Source of the DNA: Cristatella mucedo | Taxonomy: Eukaryota; Bryozoa; Phylactolaemata; Cristatellidae | Direction: 5' to 3' | Assembly (NCBI GenBank): GCA_009760855.2 | Contig: WPIO01000004.1 | Span: 1,940,001-1,988,500 of the forward strand | Length of the DNA stretch: 48,500 nt | Shown here: positions 24,531 to 38,429 of the stretch, piece by piece | How the letters are laid out: the number at the start of each line of letters is the position of its first letter | Position numbering within the stretch: position 1 is the first letter of the stretch | Notes under the pieces: model-generated | What the model saw: the letters and a program-made list of their open reading frames with translations, nothing else | Told to the model about the DNA's origin: nothing | The model's database searches: none | Position numbers and translations under genes: made by a program

Positions 24531-24983
24531 GCAGTTTTCTCGGCATTTGATGAGCAGCGTAGCTGGGGGCCGCAGCGCAGGGTGTACGACCCGCGCGCGA
24601 GCGCGGCACTTTCCAGTTGCCCTCCATCAATTCGACATTCATTCGACGGACGGTTCGACGGACGCGCGCGCGCGCTCTGACCCGCCGCCGCCGCCGCCGC
24701 CGTCACCGCAGGGTACGGGGGGCCATAATCGCCAACTCGGGCGCCCTCGAGCCCCGCGATTCGAGCGCCCGACGTCTGACGTCGACGAGCGCCGCTCGCC
24801 GCCGCCTCGGGCCTCCCAGATGGGCGATGGCTGGCTGGCTGCTGCGGCTAGCTCGCTAGCGCTGAGCGAGAGCTGAGCGCCTCGCCTCGAATCTGCGGCG
24901 AGGCGCGCGCCATTCTCGTAGCGCGGTTCGCTATGCCGCGGTCGCTCGACGAATCGCTACACGCAAGCATAATGCAAGCAAAG
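24531..24983. other. no gene recognised
   Basis: GC-rich DNA with short CCG runs (24680-24703). No domain or RNA gene seen. Confidence 0.45.
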
Positions 24984-25463
<480 letters not shown>

Positions 25464-25464
<1 letters not shown>

Positions 25465-26379
25465 GGAGCTGCGCATGATCGGCGAACGCTCCGCGCGCTC
25501 GGCTGCCACATTTGTGCTGCTCAGTTAAAGCCAAGAAAAGCGACCGGAACCGTAGCTATACAAGACGCCGGGAACATTTCTCTCGTCCTTCTAAGAGCCA
25601 ATCGGCATTGAGCTGCGCGTTTACCATAGAGAGACGCACGCACGCATCCGGCGGCAGCGGAGCCCCTCTGCCAAGGGCGCTGGCTGATCGCCCCTCTGCC
25701 CTGTGAGAGCCGCTCCGTCTACCTTAGTCCTCAAACGTCGCCAACGACGAAATAAGGTGCTACTGCCACTCGGCGAGCAACCGCCGGTAGCAGCCTTGTG
25801 GAATCAACACTGTAATTGTGCGCTGTAAAGTTTCTTTGCTGCTTGCGGGTCGTTTGCCACGTTTCCTACATGAAGCCTCCTGGCTCTGCTGGCTGGCTCG
25901 GCCTCCGCCTGTACAAATGTGTGCGAATACACGCAAATACGTACGCTAAAATGAGACCGAAATTGGCCATCTGGCGGCGGCGATGGTGATTGCAACGAAT
26001 TTCACAATGTCCCCAAATTAATATTCTGGATTCTAGTGCGGTCATTCTGCATTGGAACCAGTTCGAAATACGCGGGCGCCAGATGCTGCAATTAAAGGAG
26101 AGCGAGTAAAGGAGCGTAAAGGCGCTAATTACTTGGGATGCACTTGCGCCGGGCTGGCAGGTATATTTTAAGGTCAAAGTATCTTTTTTCCTCAACTGAG
26201 GATATGACTCAGTCTGGTCTTGCGCAGCTGCCAGAGCAAAAGACGAGAGAGTGAGAAAGAATGGTGGAAAGAGTGAGAGTGAGGGAGAGAGAATGTGCGT
26301 GAGAGACAGAGATAGAGACACACAGGGAAACAACAGTAGAAATAATAATAAATAAATGACATTTGTCTTGAGCCCACTG
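25464..26379. promoter_or_regulatory. non-repetitive island, candidate enhancer (25860-26190)
   Basis: The core 25860-26190 is the longest balanced, repeat-free stretch in the CpG-rich domain. It holds CCAAATTAATATTCTGG, GCTGCAATTAAAGG, GGCGCTAATTACTTGGG and TTTTAAGGTCAAAGTATC (nuclear-receptor-like AGGTCAAAG). No coding frame is convincing. Position about 4 kb beyond the 3' end of the NET gene would suit a distal enhancer. The rest of the interval shows nothing specific. Confidence 0.35.
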
Positions 26380-26419
26380 AGAAATCTCTCTCCCTCTCTC
26401 TCTGTCTCTCTCTCTCTCC

Positions 26420-26463
<44 letters not shown>

Positions 26464-26536
26464 CTCTCTGTCTCTCTCTCTCTCTGTCTCTCTGTCTCTC
26501 TGTCTCTCTCTCTCTCTCTTTCTCCCTCTCTCTCTT

Positions 26537-26616
<80 letters not shown>

Positions 26617-26701
26617 TGTCTCTCTATCTGTCTGTCTGTCTCTCTCTCTGTCTCTCTGTCTCTCTGTCTGTCTGTCTGTCTCTCTCTGTCTCTCACTCTC
26701 T
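26380..26701. repeat. pyrimidine array (CT)n with CTGT and CTTT variants
   Basis: Purine-free apart from spaced G and A for about 320 bases, with TCTG units at 26465-26515 and 26600-26695. It is the mirror-type counterpart of the purine array at 20527-21052. Confidence 0.95.
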
Positions 26702-27404
26702 AATCACTTAACGTACGCTGCAAAGAAAAGAAAGTGCGTGCACGGGTTGAGAGTGATACAGAGCACGAGACGCACATGCGAGCACGCGCTTTCGCATATT
26801 TTGTCTCGAAAACGCGAGAGAGAGAGAGAGAGAGAGCGTGAGGTCTACGCCAAGAAACCAACAAGCGACAGGCGAGAGAAAACCGAGGACGCCGTACGAG
26901 CGACGCGCCGTTGTCAGGCACTTGTGAAGTCGCGCTCCGTTCGGCGGATCGCGTTTCCTCATTGGCCAGGTCTTTTGCCGTGCACTCTCCTCCTCCTCCT
27001 CCTCCTCCTCCTCCTCCTCCTCCTTGCTCGCTTGAGGGTGAGAATGAGCGCGAGGAGAAGGAGAGCTGCGGCGCGCCGTCGCGCGCGTCGTTCGCGACGC
27101 GACGGCGCGCCGAAGCTCGTCTTATCGCGTCCGCAGACTCCCGGAGAGGCGATTCGCCGACGATGGCCCTTCACTGATAAGGTGCCGACAGAGCGGCGGC
27201 GGCAGCGGCAGCGGCGGCGGCGGCGCTCGAAGCTGCGGCTGCGGCCTCGTGGCGCCGTCGCGCAGCTGAAAAAGCGGCTCTCCGACGCACGCGCGCGACA
27301 GTGATGGGTGCGTCTCAGATTCACCAAACGGTACCGCGCAATAATAAAAGAGAATGCGTGCCGTGTGTAACGCTGCGCTCTGTTAGGCGAAGGGTTGGCT
27401 GATT
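26702..27404. other. no gene recognised; (CTC)n and GC-rich hairpin
   Basis: A GA run lies at 26815-26836 and (CTC)12 at 26988-27023. GGCGCGCCGTCGCG (27070-27083) pairs perfectly with CGCGACGGCGCGCC (27098-27111). No exon supported. Confidence 0.5.
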
Positions 27405-27456
27405 AACAACCTCCTTTATACATAAACAACCTCCTTTATAAACAACCTCCTTTATA
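27405..27456. repeat. three 16-bp tandem units
   Basis: AACAACCTCCTTTATA at 27405-27420, 27425-27440 and 27441-27456. It directly adjoins the 3' side of the SINE at 27457-27590. Confidence 0.9.
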
Positions 27457-27590
27457 CAGCGACCGAGGAGCCGTAGTGGCTATCGCCGCCGCTTGCAGTG
27501 GACAATACAGGATCGCCCTGTGCAGGACTCGAACCCACGACTTGGTTTGTGAAGAGCGAGCCCCCTACCCCTGTGCTAAAAGCCGGGGGG
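27457..27590 (-). mobile_element. tRNA-derived SINE
   Basis: On the minus strand it has an A-box-like TAGCACAGGGGT (27567-27578) and a perfect B box GGGTTCGAGTCC (27525-27536). The 31-base gap between the two boxes is shorter than in many tRNAs but possible. It continues CTGCACAGGGCGATCCTGTA, matching CTGCAGCGGGCGATTCTTTA of the SINE at 10697-10920, so both are one family. The second tRNA-like unit is degenerate and the LINE-type tail is missing. An isolated tRNA pseudogene is the alternative. Confidence 0.65.
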
Positions 27591-27612
27591 GGGGGAGAAA
27601 TCCCATTGAACA

Positions 27613-27902
27613 TAGCACATGATAATAATAACAATAATAATAACGATAATAATACATTTGATGTAGTGTTCCCAGAGAACTACATCTCTTTCTAGGGAGG
27701 CCGATCGATTTCTAGGAAGCACGATCGAATGGTTAGTGGTAGCACGCTCAATAAGCAACAAAAATAACATGGTTAGGGGGACATGTACAGGGTCAGCATG
27801 CAAGTGTGGTTAGTGGCAGCATGCACACTGTCAGCATGCATAAGCACATAAAGGACGAATCAGAGGGATCCTAAAATAGACGAGTTTTCAGTTTCTTAGA
27901 AG
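27613..27902 (-). mobile_element. LINE 3' end (5'-truncated)
   Basis: On the minus strand: CTGAAAACTCGTCTATTTTAGG, then GATCC and TGATTCGTCCTTTATGTGC. The duplicated CATGCTGAC module comes next, followed by TCTAGAAAGAGATG, CTCTGGGAACACTACATC and an ATT/GTT tail ending at about 27613. It is truncated in the last codons of the ORF. Confidence 0.85.
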
Positions 27903-29752
27903 GGGTACCGCCGATGCACGCTGTCGCTGCCACCCAACACTCTTTACGCTAACCCAATTGCTTGCAAAAACCAAAGGACTCGCTAACGACGGTCGGCTTA
28001 GCGAGAGCTGATTGAAACGACATCGCACCGGCGGCGGCGTGGAACGATATTGTAACGGCTGCTGGTTACCAAGCGAAGCGTCAGTAGGAGGCACGTGATG
28101 TTTACGAGTGGTACTGCCTTGAATGATACTTGCATTGCTCATCTCAAGCGGAACCGCTCGGCGCACGCTCGGTGCGTGCGTGCGCCGTCCGTCTGGCGAG
28201 CAGGTGCTCGCTCCAAAGTGCCCGAAAATGCTCTAGCTGCAGCAGAATTGTGCAGAAATTAGCACACACTCTCTGCACATTGGCGATTCGTGCGCACACG
28301 AACAAAGCCGGCTTCGCTCCGTAGCGTCACGCTTAGCACGAATTGCTAATTTTTTTTTTATTTCGCGACATTGCGCGGCACCGTTAGACGGAATCCACTC
28401 AGCCCGTCCGCTGGCTGCTGCATCCGCCGGATGCGGCAGCCAGCGGAACGACGCTCGAGACCGCCGCGCGGCCGAGCGACGGATGTCGCCCGTGAGGGAC
28501 GGACCGCTCTGGCGAGCGGCTGAGGCGACGCGCAAGCTTCGGCGGGGCTTTCGGCCGCCGCCGATCGTCTCGCGGAGCTCGGCCGCCTGCGGCCTGGAAG
28601 GGCATAGGTCGCGGGACACTGGACGGAAGTCGTCGGAAGCCAGGAGTCCGCCGCCGCCGCCGCCGAAAGCGGACGCGAGCGTTAGCAGCTCGAGCCAGCG
28701 GCGCGCGCCGCTCGGTCGATGCCAGCCCCAGAGAAGCCGGCGGCGTCGGCGGCGGCCTCTCCAGCTATCGCCACCATCGCCGAGCAGCCATCGGCGCCGC
28801 CATCGTCGTCGCCTCCGCATATTGCAGCCGCTCGCTCCTGCCGCCGGTCGCAATCGAGACGCAATAAATTTCATTGTAAAATCTGAGACACTCGTCGCGC
28901 TTCAAAGCGGCAGCGATCGGTGTTTAACTGTCGCTCCGCGAAAGGGCCATCAAACCTGAAGTGGTCTAGGCGACGGTGCGAGGACATCAAAGAAAACCAG
29001 CGCAGCGCGATGGCGAACGAGACCGAGCGGGCCGCCGACGGGCGGCGCTTTGTCGCTCGCTCTGGCGCCAGCAGAGAGTCCCGTCGGCCGCTCGTGGTGC
29101 GGCGGCGGCGTTCGACGGGACTCTCTGCTGGGTTTCTTTTGCCCGTCGCCCTCATGTCCGTCGTCGCGCGCTCCGACGAGGTAGTAGAGGCAGCAGAGGG
29201 GATAGAGGGGATAGGTAGGGAAGTAGGGACGCCGGCGGCGGCGGCGGCGCGCTCCGTCGCCGCCGCCGGCGGCGTCCTCCGCGTGAGGCGGCGCAGCGGA
29301 GGCCGAGCTCAGCGTACGCAGCGGAATCGGCCGGCTGGGAACGGTAGGGAACGGCCGTAGGCTTCTCGGTCGCAAAGTAAGAAATATAAGAATAACGATT
29401 GATTTTTGCATGGCATCGTCCTACGGTCCGACAGGATGACCCCGCGTCCTGGGCTCGCATCGAGTTCCGGCGGAAGGACGACGGCGCGCGGAGCGCTCGC
29501 GACTCCCGGCGGCGAAGGCGCTCCGAGCCGGCGGCGAGCGCCTAGCGTCCGGCGAGCAGCTACCGCAGCTGGCGGCGCGCGGAGCCTGTCGGTCGGCGCA
29601 GCTGCAGCCTGCAGTAGCGCGAAGCAGCCCCGGCGCACGCTGGGCGCCACTTTATCATGTAGACGGGCCATTCATCCCCCGCCGCCGCCGAGGCGCCAAT
29701 AAATCTAAGCGTCTAGCGGCAGCAATTCGAGGCGAAGCCGAGACAGGGAGAA
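27903..29752. other. no gene recognised; two long inverted repeats
   Basis: GC-rich DNA 3' of the NET gene. 28408-28446 forms 19-bp arms with one mismatch around a single base (arm CCGCTGGCTGCTGCATCCG). 29069-29086 and 29113-29130 are perfect 18-bp arms (CAGCAGAGAGTCCCGTCG) with a 26-base spacer. The ATAAATTTCATTGT stretch near 28864 resembles ATCAATTTCATTG near 16782. No exon supported. Confidence 0.45.
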
Positions 29753-29758
29753 TTTATT
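29753..29758 (-). terminator. candidate poly(A) signal AATAAA of the NET gene
   Basis: The only AATAAA on the minus strand in the first 250 bases after the NET stop codon, about 240 bases downstream of it (plus-strand TTTATT). A 3' UTR of roughly 260 bases is therefore plausible. Cleavage site not visible. Confidence 0.5.
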
Positions 29759-29998
29759 TGCATGCGAGAGCTTTCATCAGCAGCAACCGAGCGCGCGCGC
29801 GAGCGCTCGCACGCGGGCGAGAGAGGCGGGGGGGGGGGTGAGAGAGTGGCGGGGGGGGGGGGGGGGAGGGCCGCTAGAAACGAAATCCGTCTCGATTGAG
29901 CAATGTCTTTCAGCGCAGCGGCGGCCGCCGTCGCCGGGGACGAGCGCGGCGCGAGCGTCCGCCCACCGCGCGACGGCGGCGAGACGACGCCAGTCGCG

Positions 29999-31680
29999 TC
30001 ACGGAGCTGCCGCCGCTCCCAGAGAGGCGCCGCCGTAGATGCTGGAGTACATCGACGCCAAGAAGCCGGGGCTCGGCGGCGGCGGCGCCGCCGCCGAGGC
30101 GGAGGCGCCCACCATCGATGCCACTGCCGCGGACGGCGACGAGCCCGCGGCAGTGGCAAGCGACGCCGCTCCGAAGTGAAACAGCTTGCTCGCGGCGGCG
30201 CCGCCGCCGCCATACGGGTGGTGCCGAGCCGCCGCGGCGCCCGGGAAACAGTGCGACCGGTGAGGCGGGAGCGGCGGCGACGATTCGCGGCGCAGGCGGA
30301 GGCCCTTGGTGGCCGCCGACGCCTGCAGGCTCTGGTAGGCGGGCGCGAACAGAGTCGGCGGCGGCGGCGTGCCGGCCGCCGCCGCCGGAGATTCGGTCGC
30401 GTGCGACCGGATGTGCAGCAGCAGCTCATCGGTGGAGGCGAACCTCTTGCCGCAGTACTCGGTGCAGCCGTCTATCCAGTGGCAGACGTGCGGCAGGCCG
30501 CTGGCCGCTAGCGGCGCCGGGAACGGGTAGAGCGAAGCGAGCATCGCCGGCGACAGGGCAGCGGCGGGCTGCAGCAGCGCAGCGGCGGGCAGCGACTGAG
30601 CGGCCGCCGAGCACGGCGTCTTGTCGGCCGCCGAAGCGAACGCCGCGGCCGCGGCGGCGGCAGAGTGCAGGCGAGACAGCTGGCAGCTGGCGCAGAGTGG
30701 GTCCCGGCAGGCGGCGGCTGCCGCCGCCGCCGCTTTCAAGTAGAGTCCGGCGGCGGCGGCGGCCTTCTCGGCCTGCATGTGCCGCACGTGCGCTGCCAGC
30801 TCGGCCTGGTAGAGCTGCCCGATATGCGGCGGAGGCGGCGGAAAGAGATGCGGGTAGAGTGCTTGGTAGGCGGCGAAGCCGCGCGAAGCCGCCATCAGCG
30901 ACCCAGCGTCAGCCGCGGCGGCGGCGGACCAGGAAGGCAGGCCGCCGCCGGCGGTCAAGGTCTCTTCGTGCCGGGGAGACGAGGACGGCGGCTGCTGCAG
31001 CTGCAGCGATGGCGGCTGTTGCTGAGCAGGGCTGCTGCGCTGGTGCTTCCTCTCACCGCTCGGCCGTCTCTCCTTGCCGCCGCCAGCGGCGACGGCGGCG
31101 GCAGCGGACGCCGCAACCGCCGACTCGCGCCTCGATTTCGTCAGCTCAACAGGTATCGTCGGTGGAGTGACCACCTTCTGCACACTCCGGCCGCCGCCGG
31201 CGGCCACGTGATGCCTGGCTTCGCTCTTGCTTCTCTGCTGCTTGTAGTTCTCGGCGTCGAACGACGAGGTAATCCTGCCCAGCGCGGGCGCGATGGGCCT
31301 GACCGCCACGTCCTTGCCGATGGCGCTGCACGTCTGCACCAGCATCGCCAGCGGCGACTTCTTCACGTCCATCTGCGAGCGGCGACGAGCGAGCGCGCGC
31401 GGCGCTTGAAGCGAGCGTCTGATGCGAGCGACCCCTCGTGTCCGTCGGCCGCCGCCGCGGGCGGCCGAGCTCTCGCCAACCGGCGAGAGCTCGGCCGGCA
31501 CGTCCCACCGGCGCGTCCGCGCCCAAACCCAGCAGTCGGCGAGAGCGAGCGGGCGGGCGGGCGGGCGGGCGGGCGGGCGGGCGAGGGAGCGAGCGAGAGA
31601 GCGAGCGCGCGCTGACTTACCTGCGACGCCGCCGGCGGCAGGTCGGGATGCAGGTACTGCGCGTTCGAGGTGGCAATCAT
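29999..31680 (-). CDS. elB/noc-like: NET-family zinc-finger transcriptional co-repressor (elbow/no ocelli/ZNF703-ZNF503 type), two exons
   Basis: Spliced gene on the minus strand: exon 1 is 31680-31621 (20 codons) and exon 2 is 31372-29999, for a 477-residue protein. The ATG at 31680 has G at -3. Exon 1 encodes the family start (QYLHPDLPP). The first residues after the junction are MDVKK, then the Sp-type motif SPLAMLVQTCSAIGKD (residues 26-41). Next come Gln/Pro/Ala-rich DNA, a buttonhead-like box CRDPLCASCQ (242-251) and one atypical C2H2 finger with ligands C317, C327, H340 and H344 (C-x9-C-x12-H-x3-H, core YCGKRF). An extra Cys at 323 lies between the first two ligands. RHHPYG (403-408) and a C-terminal YSSIYGG match the family's RYHPY and YxxYG blocks. 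Known members are nuclear repressors working with Groucho in eye, tracheal, appendage and brain patterning. The vertebrate FKPY motif is not seen. The antisense frames are shadows. Confidence 0.93.
31373..31620 (-). other. intron of the NET gene with (GGGC)8 tract
   Basis: Donor CAG/GTAAGT (intron starts at 31620) is a perfect consensus. The acceptor GCTCGCAG/ATGGACG ends the 248-base intron at 31373. It joins codons in phase 0, and its placement between the QYLHP block and the KKSPLA block fits the family's protein alignment. Eight GGGC units at 31551-31582 on the plus strand could form a G-quadruplex on the template strand. The intron is not a multiple of three, so retaining it would end the exon-1 frame after about 105 residues. 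Confidence 0.85.
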
Positions 31681-31705
31681 CTCGCGCTCGCTGTGCGTAC
31701 GCTAA

Positions 31706-31735
31706 GCGTCCGTTCGCTGAGCGGCCGTTCGCTGA
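31706..31735. repeat. 15-bp tandem repeat in the NET 5' leader
   Basis: GCGTCCGTTCGCTGA and GCGGCCGTTCGCTGA are adjacent, followed by a partial third unit. They lie between the start codon and the predicted transcription start. Confidence 0.7.
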
Positions 31736-31760
31736 GCGTCCGCGTCCGCACTGACGCACC

Positions 31761-31991
31761 GACTGAGCCGCTGTTCGCCGAATTCCAGGCGGATATTTTA
31801 TTTATTCAATACCGCCCATCAAGACACGCTTAGTAATAACAGCCGCCCGCGAGCTGTCGAGCGAGATTAAAGGCCTCAGCCGCCGGCCAATGGCGGTCGG
31901 CGCGGCGGGGCGGCTCTGGAGCCCGATTGGACGCGGGCGGACGGTCCTGTCAAGCCGGAATCGCCGGGCCGGCCCGCCCCGACCAATGGCA
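31761..31991 (-). promoter_or_regulatory. candidate core promoter of the NET gene
   Basis: On the minus strand an initiator-like TCAGTC lies at 31766-31761 (start near 31764). A TATA-like TAAAATA at 31800-31794 sits 30-36 bases upstream. A second TCAGTG at 31754-31749 is possible. Further upstream are CCAAT motifs (31926-31930 on the minus strand; 31887-31891 and 31983-31987 on the plus strand) and GC boxes (GGGGCGG 31907-31913, CCCGCCCC 31973-31980). The 5' leader would be about 85 bases. No transcript data, so the start is inferred. Confidence 0.45.
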
Positions 31992-32060
31992 TGCGCGGCG
32001 GCGCGCGGTCTTACTTGCCCGGCGGCGCCAGCGGCGGCGGACCCCGGGCCCGGCAGCTAC

Positions 32061-32095
32061 CATCAATCACCCACGATGAGTGATCCTGTCAATCA
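32061..32095. promoter_or_regulatory. paired PBC/Hox-Meis-like sites upstream of the NET gene
   Basis: The plus-strand CCATCAATCA (32060-32069) reads TGATTGATGG in reverse, close to the PBC-Hox consensus. CTGTCAATCA (32086-32095) reads TGATTGACAG, which I recall as the PBC-Meis/Prep decamer. They lie 300-330 bases upstream of the predicted start, within a short balanced stretch. Confidence 0.45.
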
Positions 32096-35164
<3,069 letters not shown>

Positions 35165-35262
35165 TTTACAGCTCGTGCCTAGAAAGAGATTACGTTCACT
35201 GACGGCGCTATACAAAACATGAACGTTATTTTCACTATTAGTATTATTATTATTACTATCGT
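35165..35262 (+). mobile_element. short LINE 3' tail
   Basis: CTCGTGCCTAGAAAGAGATT, then ACGTTCACTGACGGCGCTAT and ACAAAACATG, followed by an ATT-rich tail to about 35262. The stem GTGCC/GGCGC pairs with one G-T wobble. Confidence 0.8.
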
Positions 35263-35399
35263 AATTACAAGCTCGCGATAAGCTACGAGAGGCTTGAGGG
35301 CGCCATTCGCAGCGCGACGGACATTCGGAAGTCGGATCAGAGGATGGTGTGAACCTTTACCTGATTACTCCGCGATACCTTCGGGTATTCCGCTGCTAT
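35263..35399. other. no feature recognised
   Basis: Short unique spacer between a LINE tail and the LINE copy that follows. Nothing specific seen. Confidence 0.4.
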
Positions 35400-37600
35400 C
35401 TTCGCTGTGACTATTTATGAGCTGTCCTCGGATATACTCCATAAAACAGGACCTGCTTAGCATAAGGCGCGATGTCGCCATTAGTCGATACCTACAGGCG
35501 GGCCTTCTTCGGCGGGTCAGCGAGAACTTTCCGGTATCCTGCGCTCGCCGTATCGACAGCTCGGCTATCAAACCCATGCATGACCCGTAAGTTTAAAGCG
35601 CCGAGTAGTACTCGCTGCAGTAGTAGCACACCTCAGCATATTGGGAAAAGTCGACCGGCGGCCGTTACTAAGGTCCAATTCAAATTTGAAGGGCCCACGT
35701 CTGCAGGGCCGGATACACGCCGACGTGAATACAAGCCACTCCATCAGCGTCGCGCTGTTGGTTGAACAGCCTCTTAAATTCCGCCTACTGAATTTCCGCT
35801 CACTAAAAACCGAAGGGTTACTTATCCGCGATCAGGTGGTCCAGGAGAAACTAGATGCATTTCTGCTTACCGAAACTTGGATGACGCCTTGTTCCACTAG
35901 CTGTATATCTGAGACCACCCCACCCGGGTTCTCATCCTATCAGTCCGTGCGTTCTGACAAGGTTGGTGGCGTGCTTGCAATTGTTGTTCGTGAGTCGTTT
36001 GGCTATAAGATGCGCAGTTTTTCGCATGGACCAGCGTTTGAATCAGTTGCAACCAGGTCCTCATCAAAGACAATGCCTCTCATTGTTGTGATATACCGAC
36101 CTCCTTCTGGCTGTCTAAACTTTTTTATAGACGAGTTTTCAGAGTTCCCCGCTACGATATGTGTGTGTGACAGGCCGTTACTGATTGCTGGAGACTTCAA
36201 AATTCACTTTAATAATCATATTAACGGCTAGCTCCGCCCATTTCTCTACTGTCTGTAGAATTTTGGTTTGGTCCAACAAGTTAATCATACCACCCGCTTC
36301 GGTGGCCATATTCTAGATCTCGTGATTACTAGGGATGGCATACCCGCTGACCTTGTGGTGTGCCCACTGACCCTCTCGGATCATTGTTGTGTCTCTCGCC
36401 TACTGTTCCTGCTCCCTTGCATGTACAGGGCTATGTCGAACTTGTCCAGCGACGTAACTTAAAAAGCATTGACATAGGCACATCTTTTAAATCTGTTTGT
36501 GAGACAGGTCTTCTTGATTTGCACCCAGACTCGACCGACAGCCTCGATACCCTTACTGGTGCAATGAACATGACACTCAGGAGTGCTCTTGACAAGCATG
36601 CCGCCTTTCATTCTATCCGTGTACAGAGTCGTTGAGACTCCTTTCATTTTACAAAAAAACTTCAAAAGATGCACCGTGTTAAGCGCAGGCTTGAACGTCG
36701 TTTTAAGAAGTCGGGGTTTGATGCAGATCTCGTCAATTTCAAAGACTTCCTTCGAGTTTACACCCGGAAGCTTAAAAAAGCCAGGGATTCTTTTTTCACT
36801 CGAAAACTGGATTCCTACCGGTCGGACCTAAAACAAATTTACAAGACGGTAGGCAATTTACTGGCCAATGCTGAGAGTACTGAATCCCCAGATATTAACG
36901 GCTCAGCCGAAAAGTTTTCAGCCTTCATCACTGAAAAAATAGTGCTCATTCGTGCCTCCATAAAGCCCCATCCGAGTAAAGCAATTGTGGAATCACAACC
37001 TGCGACCTGTCTTAAAAGGTTTTCCGAGGTTTCTCCATGTGATCTGGCTACCGTAATAAGGACTAGTAAAAAGAGCTCGTCTCCTGAAGACCGTATACTA
37101 TCATCTCTGTAGTCTTCACAGGCAGACCAACTTAACCCTGCCATAACCGAGATTTTTAATGCTTCTTTGGAAAAAGGGGTCGTACCCAAGTCCTTCAAAT
37201 CGGCAATCGTTAGACCGATACTTAAATAGCCTTGATTAGATACAGAGGTTCTTGCAAACTGTCGCCCAGTTTCCCTTTTTCCTTTCTTGTCAAAGATTCT
37301 TGAAAATAATTCTCGCTAAGCAGCTGGTAGCACATATTGAAAGAGTGAAATGCCACAAACATTTCAGGGTTCAAGAGGCAGCACTCCACTGAAACTGCTC
37401 TCTTCCGTGTTAACAATGGCATTGTATATGGCAAAGTTGACCGGAATGTCGCTGCCCTGGCTCTGCTAGATCTATCAGCGCTGCCTTCGACACCATTGAT
37501 CGCGTCATCCTGCTTGAATGATTGAGAACCGCGATCGGTCTGGCCGACGAGGCACTGGCGTAGTTTAAACCGTACTTGTATGATCGTGTTCAATCCGGGT
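35400..37600 (+). mobile_element. LINE (CR1/L2 group) copy with endonuclease and N-terminal RT, degenerate
   Basis: An N-terminal segment LLSIRRDVAISRYLQAGLLRR (from about 35455) resembles the start of CR1/L2-type ORFs. The apurinic-type endonuclease follows (35775-36410) with FRLLNFRSLKT, the metal-site LLTETWM, VIYRPPSG, LIAGDFKIHF and TLSDH. A basic linker comes next (36660-37110; KRRLERRFKKSG, INGSAEKFSAFI, ESQPATCLKRF). The RT start follows with a degraded RPVSLFPFLSKIL block (about 37265-37305) and a frameshifted DLSA/TPLI block. Coding breaks off at about 37600, before the YADD site. In-frame stops (for example at 36229) and frameshifts show it is dead. It shares its linker with the copy at 45938-48500. 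Confidence 0.88.
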
Positions 37601-38429
37601 CGTCGGAAACCGGATGATGTCGGACGCGAGGGCGTTCGCTTTGGCGTCAGTGTGCTCCTCACGCGAATCCGCTGAACGCGTGACGTCGGCGGAGGCGGCG
37701 GCTGCAACTCTACACGTTGCTACCGCTCGGCCGCGACTCTTTCGCGCGGACGCGCGAACCGGGCTACTGCGCGCAGGCACGGCGACAGGAAGCAGCAGCG
37801 GCGGCGGCGGCGACGGCGACGAGAGGCGTCGCGGTCGCCCGCGCAGTCGCCAGGACGACAGCCGCGGCCGCAGGGCGTCCGGCTCGGGCGTGTTCTGCTG
37901 CCTCGCCGACCTGGCGCACTCGGCTGACCGGTAGCCTGAAGGGGGCGGGGCGGGAGGACTGGCTGTGCTGAGGACGCCGCCGATCGAGCGCGCCCGCGCG
38001 CGGCGCGCGCAGTGCTCGCCGGACATTCGCCAAATTTGCGGTCACCGGACGTTCCGCCGTCTACCGGACGCCGGACGGAGGACGCCGCAAGAGCACCGGA
38101 AGTGCTCGCCGTCATCGGTTCGCTCCCCGAGTCGGGAGTGCCAGCGCGAGCGACGCAGACGCTGTCGCCAACGTCTGCGTCGCGAGGACGTCGCGCAGCG
38201 GCTCAAAGTGCGCAGTGCGGTGACGCCCTACGACCGACTCCGTACGCTCGGACCGACCGAACGGTCCGCGAAGCCTCAGTGCCGGTGGCATTCATCCGGA
38301 TTCGCGAGACTTCGCGAAACTTCGCGAGACTTCGCGAGACTTCGCGCGCGCGCGACGCGCGCCTCGGAGTCTTTGCCGACTGCGTGGAAGCGGGCGCGAC
38401 ACTGTTGAGCGTGCGTGACGCAGTTTGCT
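37601..38429. other. CpG-rich DNA, no gene recognised; hairpin and 10-bp tandem repeat
   Basis: GCGACGCAGACG (38150-38161) pairs with CGTCTGCGTCGC (38172-38183). A 10-bp unit ACTTCGCGAG is repeated four to five times at 38307-38347. No exon supported. Confidence 0.45.

Noticed and set aside
27525-27578. Functional tRNA gene
   Set aside because: A and B boxes are present, but no complete cloverleaf with paired acceptor stem could be read, and flanks match a SINE.
29896-31170. 424-codon plus-strand open frame opposite the NET gene
   Set aside because: Arg/Pro-rich, no domain, fully antisense to the recognised coding exon. A stop-poor GC-rich shadow.
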